This document shows, piece by piece, positions 25,906-35,820 of a DNA stretch of 64,000 bases. Below the pieces are notes generated by a model. That model searched no databases and was not told where the DNA came from. It worked only from the letters and a program-made list of their open reading frames with translations. The stretch is taken from assembly GCA_963740055.1 (NCBI GenBank), contig CAVUCL010000001.1, positions 1 to 64,000 of the forward strand. The letters are read 5' to 3'. This stretch comes from WHSW01 sp963740055. Its GTDB lineage: Bacteria; Actinomycetota; Thermoleophilia; Solirubrobacterales; 70-9. Positions within the stretch are counted from its first letter, which is position 1, and every line of letters starts with the position of its first letter. The translations under genes were made by a program, and so were the position numbers.

Positions 25906-27607
25906 ATGCGCGCCGTGAGCAGGGTCCGGACCGCAGGGGGGTTCGTCGTCGCCGCGAGCGCAGCGCTCGCACTCCTGGCCGCGGCCGGCAGCGCCCACGC
26001 TGCAGTCACCTACCCGGCCAGCGACGGATCCGCCGGCGCCTGCTCGTTTACCGAGACGGCCGCTGGACCGCCCGTCGACGTCTACACCTACAACACCGAC
26101 ACCGGAACCGTGGTCGCGCCCGGCGGGGCCTCGTTCTTCCTCGGCAGCGACGGCGGCGACCTGCGCGTCGTCAACTGCACCACCTTCACGATCGCCGACG
26201 GCGTCCGGCTCGCGATCGTCGGCACGAAGGCGCCCGACTTCCGCGCCACCGGCGCGGCGCAGATCGACGGCATCCTCGACGTCTCCGCGGTCGGAGCCGC
26301 GCCCGGGCCCGGCACCGCCCTGTTCAGCGGCGCCTCCGGGGGCCAGACAGGCGGCGGGACGATGCCCGGCGGCGGCGGATCGCTCGGCGGCGGAGGCGGC
26401 GGCGCCAGCTTCGGCGGCGGCGGCGGAGGCGGCGGCCACGCCGGCGGCGGCGGCGGCGCCGGCGGCCAGACCTCCCCGGTCCAGACCGGCGGTACCGGCG
26501 GCGGCACCACCGGCGGCCCCGGCGGCTCGACCCAGGGCGCGGGCGGCGACGCCGGCAGCGGTGGCCCCGGCGGCGCCGTCGACGGCGAGAATTCGCCTAC
26601 GGCCGGATCGGGCGGCGGCGGGGGCGGCGGCGCCTACGGCAGCCAGGGCCCGTTCGAGCACGGGTCCGGCGGCGGTGGTGGCGGCGGGCGCTCGACCCAG
26701 GGCAGCGGCGGCGGCAATGGAGGCGGCGGAGGCGGCGCCGTCCGGGTCATCTCCGCGACTTCGATCACCGTCGGCGACAACGGCCGGCTGATCGCTGACG
26801 GCGCCCCCGGGGCGCCCGGGCTCGACTCGAGCGGCACCGGCGGTGGGGGCGGCGGCGGCGGCTCCGGCGGCTCGCTGCGCCTGATCGCCCCGAGCCTCGA
26901 CCTGACCACCGGCGACCTCTTCGCCCGCGGCGGGATCGGCGGCCTGGGCGCGGCGAATTTCTTCGCCGACGGCGGCGCCGGCGGCCCGGGCCGGATCGAC
27001 CTGACCACCAACGCCGGATCCACCGCCCTCGCCACGATCAACCCCACCGCCACCGTCACCGCCTACAGCCACACGCTCGCCGTCACCCGCTCGGGCGACG
27101 GCGCCGGCACCGTGTCCAGCGCGCCGGCGGGCATCGACTGCGGCGCCGACTGCGCCGAGCCCTACGAGCCCGACACCACGGTCGAGCTCACCGCCACCCC
27201 CGACTCCGGCTCCACCTTCGCCGGCTGGTCGGGCGCCTGCTCGGGAACCGGCACCTGCACCGTGACCATGGACGAGGCGCTCAGCGTCGACGCCGAGTTC
27301 GACTCCCCCGAGCCTCCGCCGGACACCCCGCCGGCGGGGGGCCCGCCCGAGACCTCGATCACCAAGGCGAAGATCAAGCGGCAAAGGGCAAGGCGAAGTT
27401 CGCCTTCGTCGCGACCGGCGGCCAGCAACCGCTGAGCTTCGAGTGCAAGCTCGACCGCAAGCCCTACAAGCCCTGCACCTCGCCGCGCAAGTACAAGCGG
27501 CTGAAGGCCGGCAAGCACAAGTTCAAGGTCCGCGCCATCGACGCCGCCGGCACCGTCGACCCGACGCCGGCGAAGAAGCGCTTCCGCAGCCGCCGGGCCG
27601 CGGCTGA
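25906..27607 (+). CDS. Secreted glycine-rich protein with InlB-type repeat and C-terminal ECK domain, one frameshift
   Basis: Exported protein: residues 1-32 form a signal peptide (GGFVVAASAALALLAAAGSA ending HAA). A beta-rich part follows (DGVRLAIVGTKAPDFRATGA). From 26340 to 26900 most residues are glycine, coded largely by GGC. Then DLTTGDLFARGGIGG resumes a globular fold, and LAVTRSGDGAGTVSSAPAGI with TFAGWSGACSGTGTCTVTM is a divergent InlB B-repeat. Near 27385 the frame changes; the continuation reads FECKLDRKPYKPCTSPRKYK, then AGKHKFKVRAIDAAG. The same small domain closes the secreted protein at 50049-50939. A second frame slip near the end would place the stop at 27605. Probably a surface or matrix protein. 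Confidence 0.7.
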
Positions 27608-27619
27608 TCCGGCGCCCGC

Positions 27620-28774
<1,155 letters not shown>

Positions 28775-28804
28775 CCCGAGCCTCCTTCCCCTCCAGGGGC
28801 GCCG

Positions 28805-28833
28805 AGTATAGGGACTGCCCAGGTACGTGAGAA
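28805..28833 (-). promoter_or_regulatory. sigA promoter (TTCTCA-17-TATACT)
   Basis: Minus-strand TTCTCA at 28833-28828 and TATACT at 28810-28805, 17 bases apart. Predicted transcription start near 28798 gives a leader of about 24 bases containing the ribosome site AGGAGG. Confidence 0.6.
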
Positions 28834-28912
28834 CCGTAGTTCCCCGGGATCGCGATTCGGTTTTCCCGCAGTTCGCAGCGCGCCGAAACTGCCGCCCCGT
28901 ACCCTGTGGGCG

Positions 28913-29920
28913 ATGACGACGATCGACCGCACCCCCGGCACCGGCGTCGCCGACGTGCAGGCCGGGCGGCCGGCGACCGAGGTCGGCCTCACCCGCGTCG
29001 GCGTGCGCGGGGTCGAGAAGGTGATCGAGGTCGGCGGCGACCACTACTTCGCCGAGCTCGAGTGCTTCGTCGACCTCGACCCGAAGCAGGCCGGCGTGCA
29101 CATGTCGCGCTTCGAGGAGATCGTCAACGAGGCGATCGACCAGGTCGTGCTCGGCGAGTCGCTGAAGGCCGAGGTGCTGGCGGCCCACATCGCCGCCCAC
29201 ATCCGCGAGCGCCAGCAGGGCATGCGCGCCGAGGTCCAGATCGCCGCCCGCTACCCGGAGACAGTGCCGACCCCCGCCTCGGGGCTCGAGACGCAGGAGA
29301 TCTACACCCTGCTCGGGACCGCCGTCTCCTCCGCCCGCGGCACCCGCACCCTGACCGGCGTCGAGGCCCAGGGGATGACCGCCTGCCCGTGCGCTCAGGA
29401 GCTCGTCGCCGGGCGCTCGCGCGAGCGCCTCGCCGACGACGGCTTCAGCGAGGACGAGATCGAGCGCATCCTCGGCCTGGTCCCGGTCGCGACCCACAAC
29501 CAGCGCGGGATCGGCTCGCTGCACCTGGGCCTGCCCGAGGGCCGCGAGCTGCCGATCGACGTCCGCGACCTGCTGCACATCGTCGAGCAGTCGATGAGCT
29601 CGGAGATCTACGAGCTGATGAAGCGCTCCGACGAGGTCACCGTGGTCGAGAAGGCGCACATGCAGCCGCGCTTCGTCGAGGACTGCGTGCGCGAGATGGT
29701 CCGGCGAGTGACCGAGTCCTACCCCGAGCTTCGCGACGGCGGCTTCGTGCTCGCGCGCCAGGAGAACCTGGAGACGATCCATCGCCACTCGGTGGTCGCC
29801 GAGCGCTCCGGCGAGCTCGCCGAGGTGCTCGCCGAGCTCGAGACGGGCGAGCGCTCCGCGCACCACACGACGATGCGCGAATGGCTCGAGGCGCCCTGCA
29901 CCGGCGCCGGCGACGACTGA
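28913..29920 (+). CDS. GTP cyclohydrolase FolE2/MptA family
   Basis: A 335-residue T-fold enzyme that opens GTP to a dihydroneopterin product, the first step of folate-type pterin synthesis. Family features: VGVRGVEKVIEVGG near the N-terminus, AGVHMSRFEE, the active-site cysteine segment GMTACPCAQ, ATHNQRGIGSLHLG, and EAHM-type conserved residues in VVEKAHMQPRFVEDCVRE. The THNQR segment is shared by archaeal MptA and bacterial FolE2; by eye I cannot separate the IB and IV types. No other folate gene is nearby. The ATG at 28913 begins the first conserved strand after a short linker. It is divergent from sigA, 138 bases away. Confidence 0.88.
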   Translation: MTTIDRTPGTGVADVQAGRPATEVGLTRVGVRGVEKVIEVGGDHYFAELECFVDLDPKQAGVHMSRFEEIVNEAIDQVVLGESLKAEVLAAHIAAHIRERQQGMRAEVQIAARYPETVPTPASGLETQEIYTLLGTAVSSARGTRTLTGVEAQGMTACPCAQELVAGRSRERLADDGFSEDEIERILGLVPVATHNQRGIGSLHLGLPEGRELPIDVRDLLHIVEQSMSSEIYELMKRSDEVTVVEKAHMQPRFVEDCVREMVRRVTESYPELRDGGFVLARQENLETIHRHSVVAERSGELAEVLAELETGERSAHHTTMREWLEAPCTGAGDD

Positions 29921-29924
29921 GCGC

Positions 29925-30512
29925 CTAGACGCGCTCGGCCGGCGGCGCCGCGGCCCGCGGCGCGGGCGCCTGCGCGGCGCGATGCTCGTCGATCCGCCGC
30001 CGCAGCCCGAGGAAGTAGTCGACCCCCGAGATCAGCGTCACCGCGACCGCGAGGTAGAGCAGCGCGTCGACCCACGCCGGCGCCGGGTCGAAGGCGATCA
30101 GGCAGATGATCGCCGCGATCTGGAGCAGCGTCTTCACCTTCCCGAGCCAGCTCGCCGCGATCACCACCCCCTGCTCGGCGGCGACGCTGCGCAGCGCCGT
30201 GACCGCGAGCTCGCGGGCGATGATCACCATCGCGACCCAGGCCGCGAGCCGGTCGAGCGAGACGAGCGAGATCAGCGCCGCGATCACCAGCAGCTTGTCG
30301 GCAAGCGGGTCCATCAGCTGGCCGAAGGTGGTGACCTGCCGGCGGCGGCGGGCGATGTAGCCGTCGAGCCCGTCGGTGAGCGCCGCGAGCGCGAACACCG
30401 CGGCCGCAATCACGTCCCCGTCGGGGGTCTCGTCGAGCAGCGCGACGACCAGCACCGGGACGGCGAGGATGCGCACCATCGTCAGCACGTTGGGCACGTT
30501 CACGGGGAACAT
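29925..30512 (-). CDS. pgsA: CDP-diacylglycerol-glycerol-3-phosphate 3-phosphatidyltransferase
   Basis: Membrane enzyme making phosphatidylglycerol phosphate from CDP-diacylglycerol and glycerol 3-phosphate. The CDP-alcohol phosphatidyltransferase motif is complete: D50-G51-x2-A54-R55-x8-G64-x3-D68-x3-D72. The opening NVPNVLTMVRILAVPVLV is typical of PgsA, and about six hydrophobic helices follow. The C-terminal 30 residues are Ala/Pro-rich and probably disordered. Start is the ATG at 30512. It lies 32 bases after the uracil-DNA glycosylase gene on the same strand and may share its transcript. 195 residues, normal for the family. Confidence 0.9.
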   Translation of the reverse strand: MFPVNVPNVLTMVRILAVPVLVVALLDETPDGDVIAAAVFALAALTDGLDGYIARRRRQVTTFGQLMDPLADKLLVIAALISLVSLDRLAAWVAMVIIARELAVTALRSVAAEQGVVIAASWLGKVKTLLQIAAIICLIAFDPAPAWVDALLYLAVAVTLISGVDYFLGLRRRIDEHRAAQAPAPRAAAPPAERV

Positions 30513-30544
30513 CGGCGCGTCCCAGTATCGCGGCTCGGTCCGGG

Positions 30545-31246
30545 TCAGGAGACGGCGAGCTCGCGCGCGCGGGCGAACACCCGGTCGAGCATCTCGCGGG
30601 TCAGCCGCCCGGTGAACGTGTTCTGTTGCGAGGGGTGATAGCTGCCGAGCAGCGCGTAGGGGCCGACCGCGGCCTCGGCGCCGTGGCCGAAGCGCGGCTT
30701 CGGGCGCGGGGTCGCGTGCCCGAGCGCCCGCGCCGCGAGCAGCGCCCCGTCCCAGGCGAACGCACCGAGCGCGACCAGCACCCGCACCCGCGCGAGCAGC
30801 TCGAGCTCGGTCGCGAGCCAGGGCACGCACTCGTCGCGCTCCGCCGTCGCCGGCTTGTTCTGCGGCGGCGCGCAGCGCACGACCGCGGTCACCCAGGCAT
30901 CGCGGAGCCGGAGCCCGTCGTCGCGGCTCTGCGAGCCGGGCCGGCTCGCGAGCCCGGCGCCGTGCATCGCCGCGTAGAGCCAGTCGCCCGAGCGGTCGCC
31001 GGTGAACATGCGCCCGGTCCGGTTCGCCCCGTGCGCGGCCGGGGCGAGGCCGACGACCGCGATCCGCGCCGCCGGATCGCCGAAGCCGGGAACCGGGCGC
31101 GCCCAGTAGCGCTCGCCGCGAAAGCGCCGGGGCGGCTCGGCCGCAGCCTGCTCGCGCCAGGCGACCAGACGCGGGCAGCGCCGGCAGGCGGCGATCCGCC
31201 GACCGAGCGCCTCGAGCGCCTCGCGGTCTGTGGCTTTCCGGGCCAT
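30545..31246 (-). CDS. Family 5 uracil-DNA glycosylase (UdgB-like)
   Basis: DNA repair enzyme that excises uracil and some other deaminated bases. The N-terminal cysteines CRRCPRLV with two more further on are the Fe-S cluster ligands. Motif 1 is VVGLAPAAHGANRTGRMFTG, which has Ala where family 4 has Glu or Asp, the mark of family 5. Motif 2 is GSYHPSQQNTFTGRLT with the conserved histidine. 233 residues. The ATG at 31246 is preferred over longer in-frame starts because it begins just before the cysteine motif. It is divergent from the lipoprotein gene. Confidence 0.88.
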   Translation of the reverse strand: MARKATDREALEALGRRIAACRRCPRLVAWREQAAAEPPRRFRGERYWARPVPGFGDPAARIAVVGLAPAAHGANRTGRMFTGDRSGDWLYAAMHGAGLASRPGSQSRDDGLRLRDAWVTAVVRCAPPQNKPATAERDECVPWLATELELLARVRVLVALGAFAWDGALLAARALGHATPRPKPRFGHGAEAAVGPYALLGSYHPSQQNTFTGRLTREMLDRVFARARELAVS

Positions 31247-31268
31247 CCTCCCCGGTAGGGTGCCGCGG

Positions 31269-31805
31269 ATGCAGACCCTGACGCGCCGCGGCCTCCTCGT
31301 GCTCGGCGGCACCGGCGCGGCCGGCGCCGTGCTCGCCGCGTGCGGCGAGACCGACGACCGGCGCGACCAGGGCGACGACGCGGAGTTGCTCGCGGCCGCG
31401 CTCGCCGCCGAGACCGCGCTCGCCGACGCCTACGCGGGCGCCGGCGGCGCCCAGCCTCCGGTCGACGAGCGCGAGCTGCTCGGCACCTACCGCGACGCCT
31501 CGAACGCGCGCATCGACGAGCTCACCACGCTGACCGAGGACGCCGGCGGCGAGACCACCGGATCCGCGAGCGCCGCCGACGGCGTGCCCGGTGCCGCCGA
31601 GGGCGCGATCGCCGCCTACCGCGCCGCGGCCGGACCGCTCTCGACCCCGGAGCTGCGTGCGACGGCGATCTCGTTCCTGGTCGCCGTCGCCGCCGAGCTC
31701 GCCACCCTGGTCGAGCTCGAGGGCGGCGACGCCGCGCCTGAGGCCTTCGTCACCGGCGGCGCCGAGACGCCCTACGAGGCGTCGGAGGAGGACGGCGAGG
31801 AGTGA
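31269..31805 (+). CDS. Tat-type lipoprotein, degenerate ferritin-like
   Basis: A 178-residue exported protein. The N-terminus TRRGLLVLGGTGAAGAVLAA followed by Cys has a twin-arginine signal and a lipobox (LAAC), so the mature protein should be lipid-anchored outside the membrane. The rest is helical and acidic, with segments spaced like a four-helix ferritin-like fold, but the E-x2-H metal ligands are not present. Its stop overlaps the GTG of the next gene, which encodes a more regular ferritin-like protein; the pair probably form a complex or work at the same site. Confidence 0.7.
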   Translation: MQTLTRRGLLVLGGTGAAGAVLAACGETDDRRDQGDDAELLAAALAAETALADAYAGAGGAQPPVDERELLGTYRDASNARIDELTTLTEDAGGETTGSASAADGVPGAAEGAIAAYRAAAGPLSTPELRATAISFLVAVAAELATLVELEGGDAAPEAFVTGGAETPYEASEEDGEE

Positions 31806-32437
31806 GATCCACCACCCACAGCCGCCGCGACGCGCTTCGCCACGCCGCGCTCGGCGCCGGCGCGCTCGCGGGCGCCGGCCTGCTCGCCCCGGCGCTCGCC
31901 GCCGCGCAGTCGCCCGCCGACGAGGACCTGCGCGACTTCCTCGTCGGCGCGATCTCGCTCGAGCAGCTCGCGGTGCTCTCCTACTCGACCGCCGCGCGCA
32001 AGGGCGGCGCCGACACGCGCTCGACCCTGGAGTCGTTTCGCGACCAGGAACAGCAGCACGCGAACGCCTGGCGAAACGCGCTCGACTCGCTCGGCTTCGA
32101 CCTTCCGCCGCCGCCCGACTCGCCCACCGACTCGGCCGCGTTCGAGGACGTCGACGGCCTCGACTCGAAGCTCGCCGAGACGCTCGGCCGCCGCCTCGAC
32201 CAGCTCGGCGGGCTCTCGTCGCCGCGCCAGTACTACGAGTTCCTCGCCGAGCTCGAGGCGGAGCAGATCGGCTACTACAGCGGCCCCGGCTCCGAGGTCG
32301 ACAGCGTCGACCTGGCGACGACGAGCGCCGAGATCGCCGGCTGTCAGGCACAGCACACCGCGGTCCTGCGCGGCGCTCTCGACGAGCCGCCCGCCGAGGC
32401 CGCCGCAGCCGCCGCCGAGGCTGCCGCCGTACCCTGA
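31802..32437 (+). CDS. Tat-exported ferritin-like domain protein
   Basis: A 211-residue protein with Tat signal SRRDALRHAALGAGALAGAG ending near ALAAAQ. The mature part matches the ferritin-like domain of PF13668: SLEQLAVLSYSTAARKGG, then RDQEQQHANAWRNAL (E-x2-H ligands), FLAELEAEQIGYYS and EIAGCQAQHTAVL. These Glu and His residues could hold a di-iron or other metal centre. The tail is a short Ala/Glu run. It starts with GTG overlapping the previous stop (GTGA). Such tandem pairs of ferritin-like Tat substrates are frequent in Thermoleophilia and relatives; role unknown, perhaps protection against oxidants. Confidence 0.78.
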   Translation: MRSTTHSRRDALRHAALGAGALAGAGLLAPALAAAQSPADEDLRDFLVGAISLEQLAVLSYSTAARKGGADTRSTLESFRDQEQQHANAWRNALDSLGFDLPPPPDSPTDSAAFEDVDGLDSKLAETLGRRLDQLGGLSSPRQYYEFLAELEAEQIGYYSGPGSEVDSVDLATTSAEIAGCQAQHTAVLRGALDEPPAEAAAAAAEAAAVP

Positions 32438-32447
32438 CCCAACGCCG

Positions 32448-33215
32448 ATGCCCGAGAGCGCCGAACTTCGCAAGCTCGCGATCGTCCCCGCCCTGAACGA
32501 GGGCGAGATGGTCGCCCGGGTGGTGCGCGACATCCACCGCGAGGCGCCGAGCTTCGACGTGCTCGTCGTCGACGACGGCTCCAGCGACGCGACCGCGGCC
32601 CGGGCCGAGGCCGAGGGCGCCGCGGTGATCCGCCACCCCTACAACCTCGGGATCGGCGGGGCGATGCAGTCGGGCTACAAGTACGCGCTCCGCAACGGCT
32701 ACGACGTCGCGGTCCAGGTCGACGGCGACGGCCAGCACAAGCCCGAGTACGTGCCGCAGCTGCTCGAGGCGCTGCAGACCGGCGGCGACGAGGCCGACAT
32801 GGTCTACGGCAGCCGCTTTCGCGGCGACCCCGGCTACAAGGTGCCATTCGGCCGCCGGCTCGGGAACATGATCTTCTCGGTCGTGCTGACCGCGATCACG
32901 CGGCAGAAGATCACCGACCCGACCTCGGGCTTTCGGATGACCAACCGGCGCGGGATCGAGCTCTTCGCCCGCGACTACCCCCACGACTACCCCGAGGTCG
33001 AGGCGCTGCTGATGCTGCACGCCCACCACCTGCGCATCCACGAGGTCCACGTGCGGATGAACGCGCGCGGATTCGGGCGCAGCTCGATCGACTATCCGCG
33101 CAGCGCCTATTACATGCTCAAGGTCCTGCTGGCGCTGTTCGTCGGGCTCTTCCGCCGCCGCCCGACGCCGATCGAGGCGACCGGGCGCGACGAGCTGGTC
33201 GAGCCGCCGGCGTGA
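32448..33215 (+). CDS. GT2 glycosyltransferase, dolichyl/polyprenyl-phosphate mannose synthase-like
   Basis: A 255-residue GT-A enzyme with KLAIVPALNEGEMVARVVRD, VVDDGSSDATA, and VAVQVDGDGQHKPEYVPQLL (DxD motif). TDPTSGFRMTNRRGIELFA is the usual DPM1-like segment. These features resemble enzymes that put a hexose on polyprenyl phosphate for use outside the membrane. The C-terminus includes a hydrophobic stretch (YYMLKVLLALFVGLF). The stop overlaps the start of a DUF2304-containing gene; GT2-DUF2304 pairs are common, so the DUF2304 protein is probably its membrane partner. Confidence 0.85.
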   Translation: MPESAELRKLAIVPALNEGEMVARVVRDIHREAPSFDVLVVDDGSSDATAARAEAEGAAVIRHPYNLGIGGAMQSGYKYALRNGYDVAVQVDGDGQHKPEYVPQLLEALQTGGDEADMVYGSRFRGDPGYKVPFGRRLGNMIFSVVLTAITRQKITDPTSGFRMTNRRGIELFARDYPHDYPEVEALLMLHAHHLRIHEVHVRMNARGFGRSSIDYPRSAYYMLKVLLALFVGLFRRRPTPIEATGRDELVEPPA

Positions 33216-34006
33216 GCGCGATCCGCCGCTCGGCGCCGATCCTCGCCTGCGCCCTCGCCGCGCTCGCGCTCGCCCCGGTGGCGAGCGCCGAGACCCTCCG
33301 GGTGACGAGCGAGGCCGAGGAGGGCGACGGCACGCTCGCGCAGACGATCCTCGACGCCGGGGCCGGCGACACGATCGTGATCCCGCCCGGCACGTACCTG
33401 CTCGCCAACGGCGACACCCTGGTCGAGCAGCAGAACGTGCTCCGCGGCGCCGGCGCCGGCGAGACGACCGTCGTCCCCAGCGGCGGCGGCGACGCGCTCG
33501 ACCAGATCACCTACTCGGGGATCTCGGTCGCCCCGGCGCTGCAGACCGACGAGGACGAGAGCGCCCCGATCGAGACCAAGGCACAGATCATCGCCCTCGC
33601 AACGACCCTGGCGATCTTCCTGCTCATCCTCGAGCTCGTCCGCCGCCGGCGCCTGGTCGAGCGCTACGCGCTGCTCTGGCTCTCGACCGCCGGGGTGCTG
33701 CTGGTGCTCTCGATCTGGACCGACGGGCTCGAGGTGATCGCCGACGCGATGGGGATCGCCGAGCCCGCGAACGCGATCTTCATCCTCGCCTTCGGGGTCG
33801 TCTTCCTGCTGCTGTTGAACTTCTCGGTCGCGACCTCGCGGCTCTCCGAGGAGACCAAGATCCTCGCCCAGGAGTCGGCGCGCCTCGACCACGAGCTGCG
33901 CGCCGCCCGCGGCGAGGCGGCGGGCGGCAACGGCAGCTCAGCGGCGCGTGCCGCCGAGGAGCGCGAGCACGACCGCCCAGTAGGCCCGCAGCCCGGCGGC
34001 GAGTAG
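33212..34006 (+). CDS. DUF2304 membrane protein fused to a secreted beta-helix-like N-terminus
   Basis: A 264-residue protein. Residues 1-26 form a signal peptide (APILACALAALALAPVASA). Residues 27-110 read like the first rungs of a pectate-lyase or right-handed beta-helix protein (GTLAQTILDAGAGDTIVIPP, NVLRGAGAGETTVVPSGGGD). From about 120 the sequence is DUF2304: IIALATTLAIFLLILELVRR, RYALLWLSTAGVLLVLSIWT and LNFSVATSRLSEETKILAQE, ending in a coiled-coil-like tail. DUF2304 proteins are normally only about 120 residues. A missing boundary between two genes is possible, but the frame is continuous. Its GTG overlaps the GT2 stop; the 3' end overlaps a convergent gene by 69 bases. Confidence 0.65.
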   Translation: MSAIRRSAPILACALAALALAPVASAETLRVTSEAEEGDGTLAQTILDAGAGDTIVIPPGTYLLANGDTLVEQQNVLRGAGAGETTVVPSGGGDALDQITYSGISVAPALQTDEDESAPIETKAQIIALATTLAIFLLILELVRRRRLVERYALLWLSTAGVLLVLSIWTDGLEVIADAMGIAEPANAIFILAFGVVFLLLLNFSVATSRLSEETKILAQESARLDHELRAARGEAAGGNGSSAARAAEEREHDRPVGPQPGGE

Positions 34007-34981
34007 GCGCGAGCGCCCGGCAGCGCCGAGGAAGGGCGAGTCGAGCTCGGCGGCGAGCCCGCCGGCGAACTCGCCGGCGCCGATCGCGCGCGTCGCCTGG
34101 ATCGCGCGCCGCTCGCGCACCAGCCGCGGCAGGGCGACGAAGGTCTCGCGCCCGGCGCGCAGCTTCTGCGGCAGCCAGCCGCCGGCCGCGGCCGCGACGA
34201 GCAGCGCGAGCTCGGTCGCCACGAGCGCCGGCGCCAGCAGCGCCAGCAGCATGCCGGGATAGGTGCGGATCAGGGTCGCCCAGCGGTTTCGCTCCAGATA
34301 GCGCCACTTGTGCGCGCCCTTGGCGAACTCGTAGTCGTGGTCGACGCGCGCCGCCGGCTCGACCCCGAGCCTGGCGCCGGCGAGGCGCAGGCGCAGCGAG
34401 AGGTCGACGTCCTCGTGGTAGAGGAAGAACTGCTCGGGCAGGCCGCCGAGGCGCTCGTAGCGCTCGCGCTCGATCGCCAGGCAGGCGCCGGAGACGAAGC
34501 CGGGCTCCGCGCTCGTCGCTTCCGCGTCGCCGTCCGGGTCGAACGGTTCGCCGGCGCCGCCCGCCCAGGCGATCCCGGTGAAGTGACAGACGCCGCCGCG
34601 GGTGTTGATCGCGCGCCCGCCGTCGGCGGTGACCAGCGCCTGCCACGCGCCCCAGTCGCGCGCGTCGGCGAGCGGGCGCTCGATCGCCTCGCGCCAGCCC
34701 GGCTGCGGGACCGCGTCGGGGTTGAGCAGGCAGAGCAGCTCGCCGCTCGCCGCCGCGGCGCCGCGGTTGCAGCCGGCCGCGAAGCCGAGGTTGGCTCCGG
34801 TCTCGATCACGGTCGCCGCGGGGGCGAGCTCGGCCGCCGCCGCCGGGGTGCCGTCGGCGGACGCGTTGTCGACGACGATCAGCTCGTCGGCGTCGCGAAG
34901 CTGCGCCGCGAGCGCCGGCAGCGTCGCCGCCAGCGCCGGGCGCGAGTCGTGGGTGACGATGACGACCGAGAGGCTTGCCAT
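33938..34981 (-). CDS. GT2 glycosyltransferase, rhamnosyltransferase-like
   Basis: A 347-residue enzyme: LSVVIVTHDSRPALAATLPA, VVDNASADGTP, ELLCLLNPDAVPQPGW (NPD in place of DxD, as in many rhamnosyltransferases), and FVSGACLAIERERYERLGGL followed by FFLYHEDVDLSLRLRLAG with the ED-D catalytic motif. The C-terminal 110 residues contain a hydrophobic stretch (LLALLAPALVATELALLVAA) and a basic tail, consistent with membrane attachment. It converges on the DUF2304 gene. The start ATG lies just after the tRNA-Thr(CGT) gene on the same strand. Confidence 0.83.
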   Translation of the reverse strand: MASLSVVIVTHDSRPALAATLPALAAQLRDADELIVVDNASADGTPAAAAELAPAATVIETGANLGFAAGCNRGAAAASGELLCLLNPDAVPQPGWREAIERPLADARDWGAWQALVTADGGRAINTRGGVCHFTGIAWAGGAGEPFDPDGDAEATSAEPGFVSGACLAIERERYERLGGLPEQFFLYHEDVDLSLRLRLAGARLGVEPAARVDHDYEFAKGAHKWRYLERNRWATLIRTYPGMLLALLAPALVATELALLVAAAAGGWLPQKLRAGRETFVALPRLVRERRAIQATRAIGAGEFAGGLAAELDSPFLGAAGRSRLLAAGLRAYWAVVLALLGGTRR

Positions 34982-34995
34982 GGCGCGGTGCGAGA

Positions 34996-35067
34996 GCCGG
35001 CGATCGGATTTGAACCGATGACCCCTTCATTACGAGTGAAGTGCTCTACCAACTGAGCTACGCCGGC
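34996..35067 (-). tRNA. tRNA-Thr(CGT)
   Basis: A 72-base cloverleaf with acceptor GCCGGCG/CGCCGGC, D-arm AGCTCAGTTGGTAGAGC, anticodon stem CTTCA/TGAAG around loop CTCGTAA (anticodon CGT) and T-loop GTTCAAATC. CCA is not encoded. Its D-arm is identical to that of the tRNA-Thr(GGT) at 18312-18383. Confidence 0.95.
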
Positions 35068-35110
35068 CTGTCGGCGCAGTCTAGAGGCGCGGCCCGCGTC
35101 CGCCGCGGCG

Positions 35111-35815
35111 CTAGCGCGACTCGGCGAGCTTGTAGCCGACCCCGCGCACGGTGAGCACGAGCTCGGGCTCCTGGGGGTCGCGCTCGACCTTCTGGCGCAG
35201 GTTCGACATGTGCACGTCGCAGGCGCGCACGTCGCCCGAGAACTCCGACTGCCAGAGCTCCTCCATGATCTCGAGCCGGCTGAAGACCTGGCCCGGGCGC
35301 TCGGCGAGCAGCCGCAGGACCTGAAACTCGGAGCGGGTCAGGTTGACCGGCTCGCCGCGGATCGAGACCAGGTGGCGGGCGAGGTCGATGCGCACCGGGC
35401 CGGCGTCGATCGTCTGCGAGCCGGTGACCGAGCTCGTGCGGTCGAGCTCGCGGCGGCGCAGCAGCGCGCGCACGCGACCGATCAGCTCGCGAACCGAGAA
35501 CGGCTTGGTGACGTAGTCGTCGGCGCCGACCTCAAGCCCGACGACCTTGTCGACCTCGGCGTCCTTGGCGGTCAGGAGGATGATCGGCACCGGGCTGCGG
35601 GCGCGCACGTCGCGGCAGATGTCGAGCCCCGAGCGCCCCGGCATCATGATGTCGAGGATCAGCAGGTCGAAGCCCGGGTCCTCGCCGCCGAGCTTGCTCT
35701 CGGCGTCCGAGCCGTCGGTCGCGATCGTGACCTCGAAGCCCTCCTGCCCGAGCGCGTAGGCGACCGAGTCGCGCACGCTCGGCTCGTCGTCTGCAACCAG
35801 GATCCTGTCGCTCAC
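35111..35815 (-). CDS. OmpR/PhoB-family response regulator
   Basis: A 234-residue regulator. The receiver domain has the acidic pocket DD (VADDEP), phospho-acceptor D55 in LLILDIMMPG, T in IILLTAK and K in YVTKPFS. The DNA-binding domain is winged-helix: LTRSEFQVLRLLAERPGQVF, CDVHMSNLRQKVERD and LTVRGVGYKL. Start is the GTG at 35815, five bases after the kinase stop, so the kinase and regulator are co-translated. The arrangement and sequence resemble MprA/RegX3-type systems; the signal is unknown. Confidence 0.92.
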   Translation of the reverse strand: MSDRILVADDEPSVRDSVAYALGQEGFEVTIATDGSDAESKLGGEDPGFDLLILDIMMPGRSGLDICRDVRARSPVPIILLTAKDAEVDKVVGLEVGADDYVTKPFSVRELIGRVRALLRRRELDRTSSVTGSQTIDAGPVRIDLARHLVSIRGEPVNLTRSEFQVLRLLAERPGQVFSRLEIMEELWQSEFSGDVRACDVHMSNLRQKVERDPQEPELVLTVRGVGYKLAESR

Positions 35816-35820
35816 GGCCG

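Noticed and set aside
26340..26900. Possible CRISPR or tandem repeat array
   Set aside because: The repetition is irregular GGC glycine codons within a secreted protein, without constant repeats and spacers. No CRISPR array was seen in the window.
29925..33050. Very long minus-strand open frame joining several genes
   Set aside because: Only its 3' end (pgsA) and parts of the UDG region are real; the rest is antisense to ferritin-like and GT2 genes.
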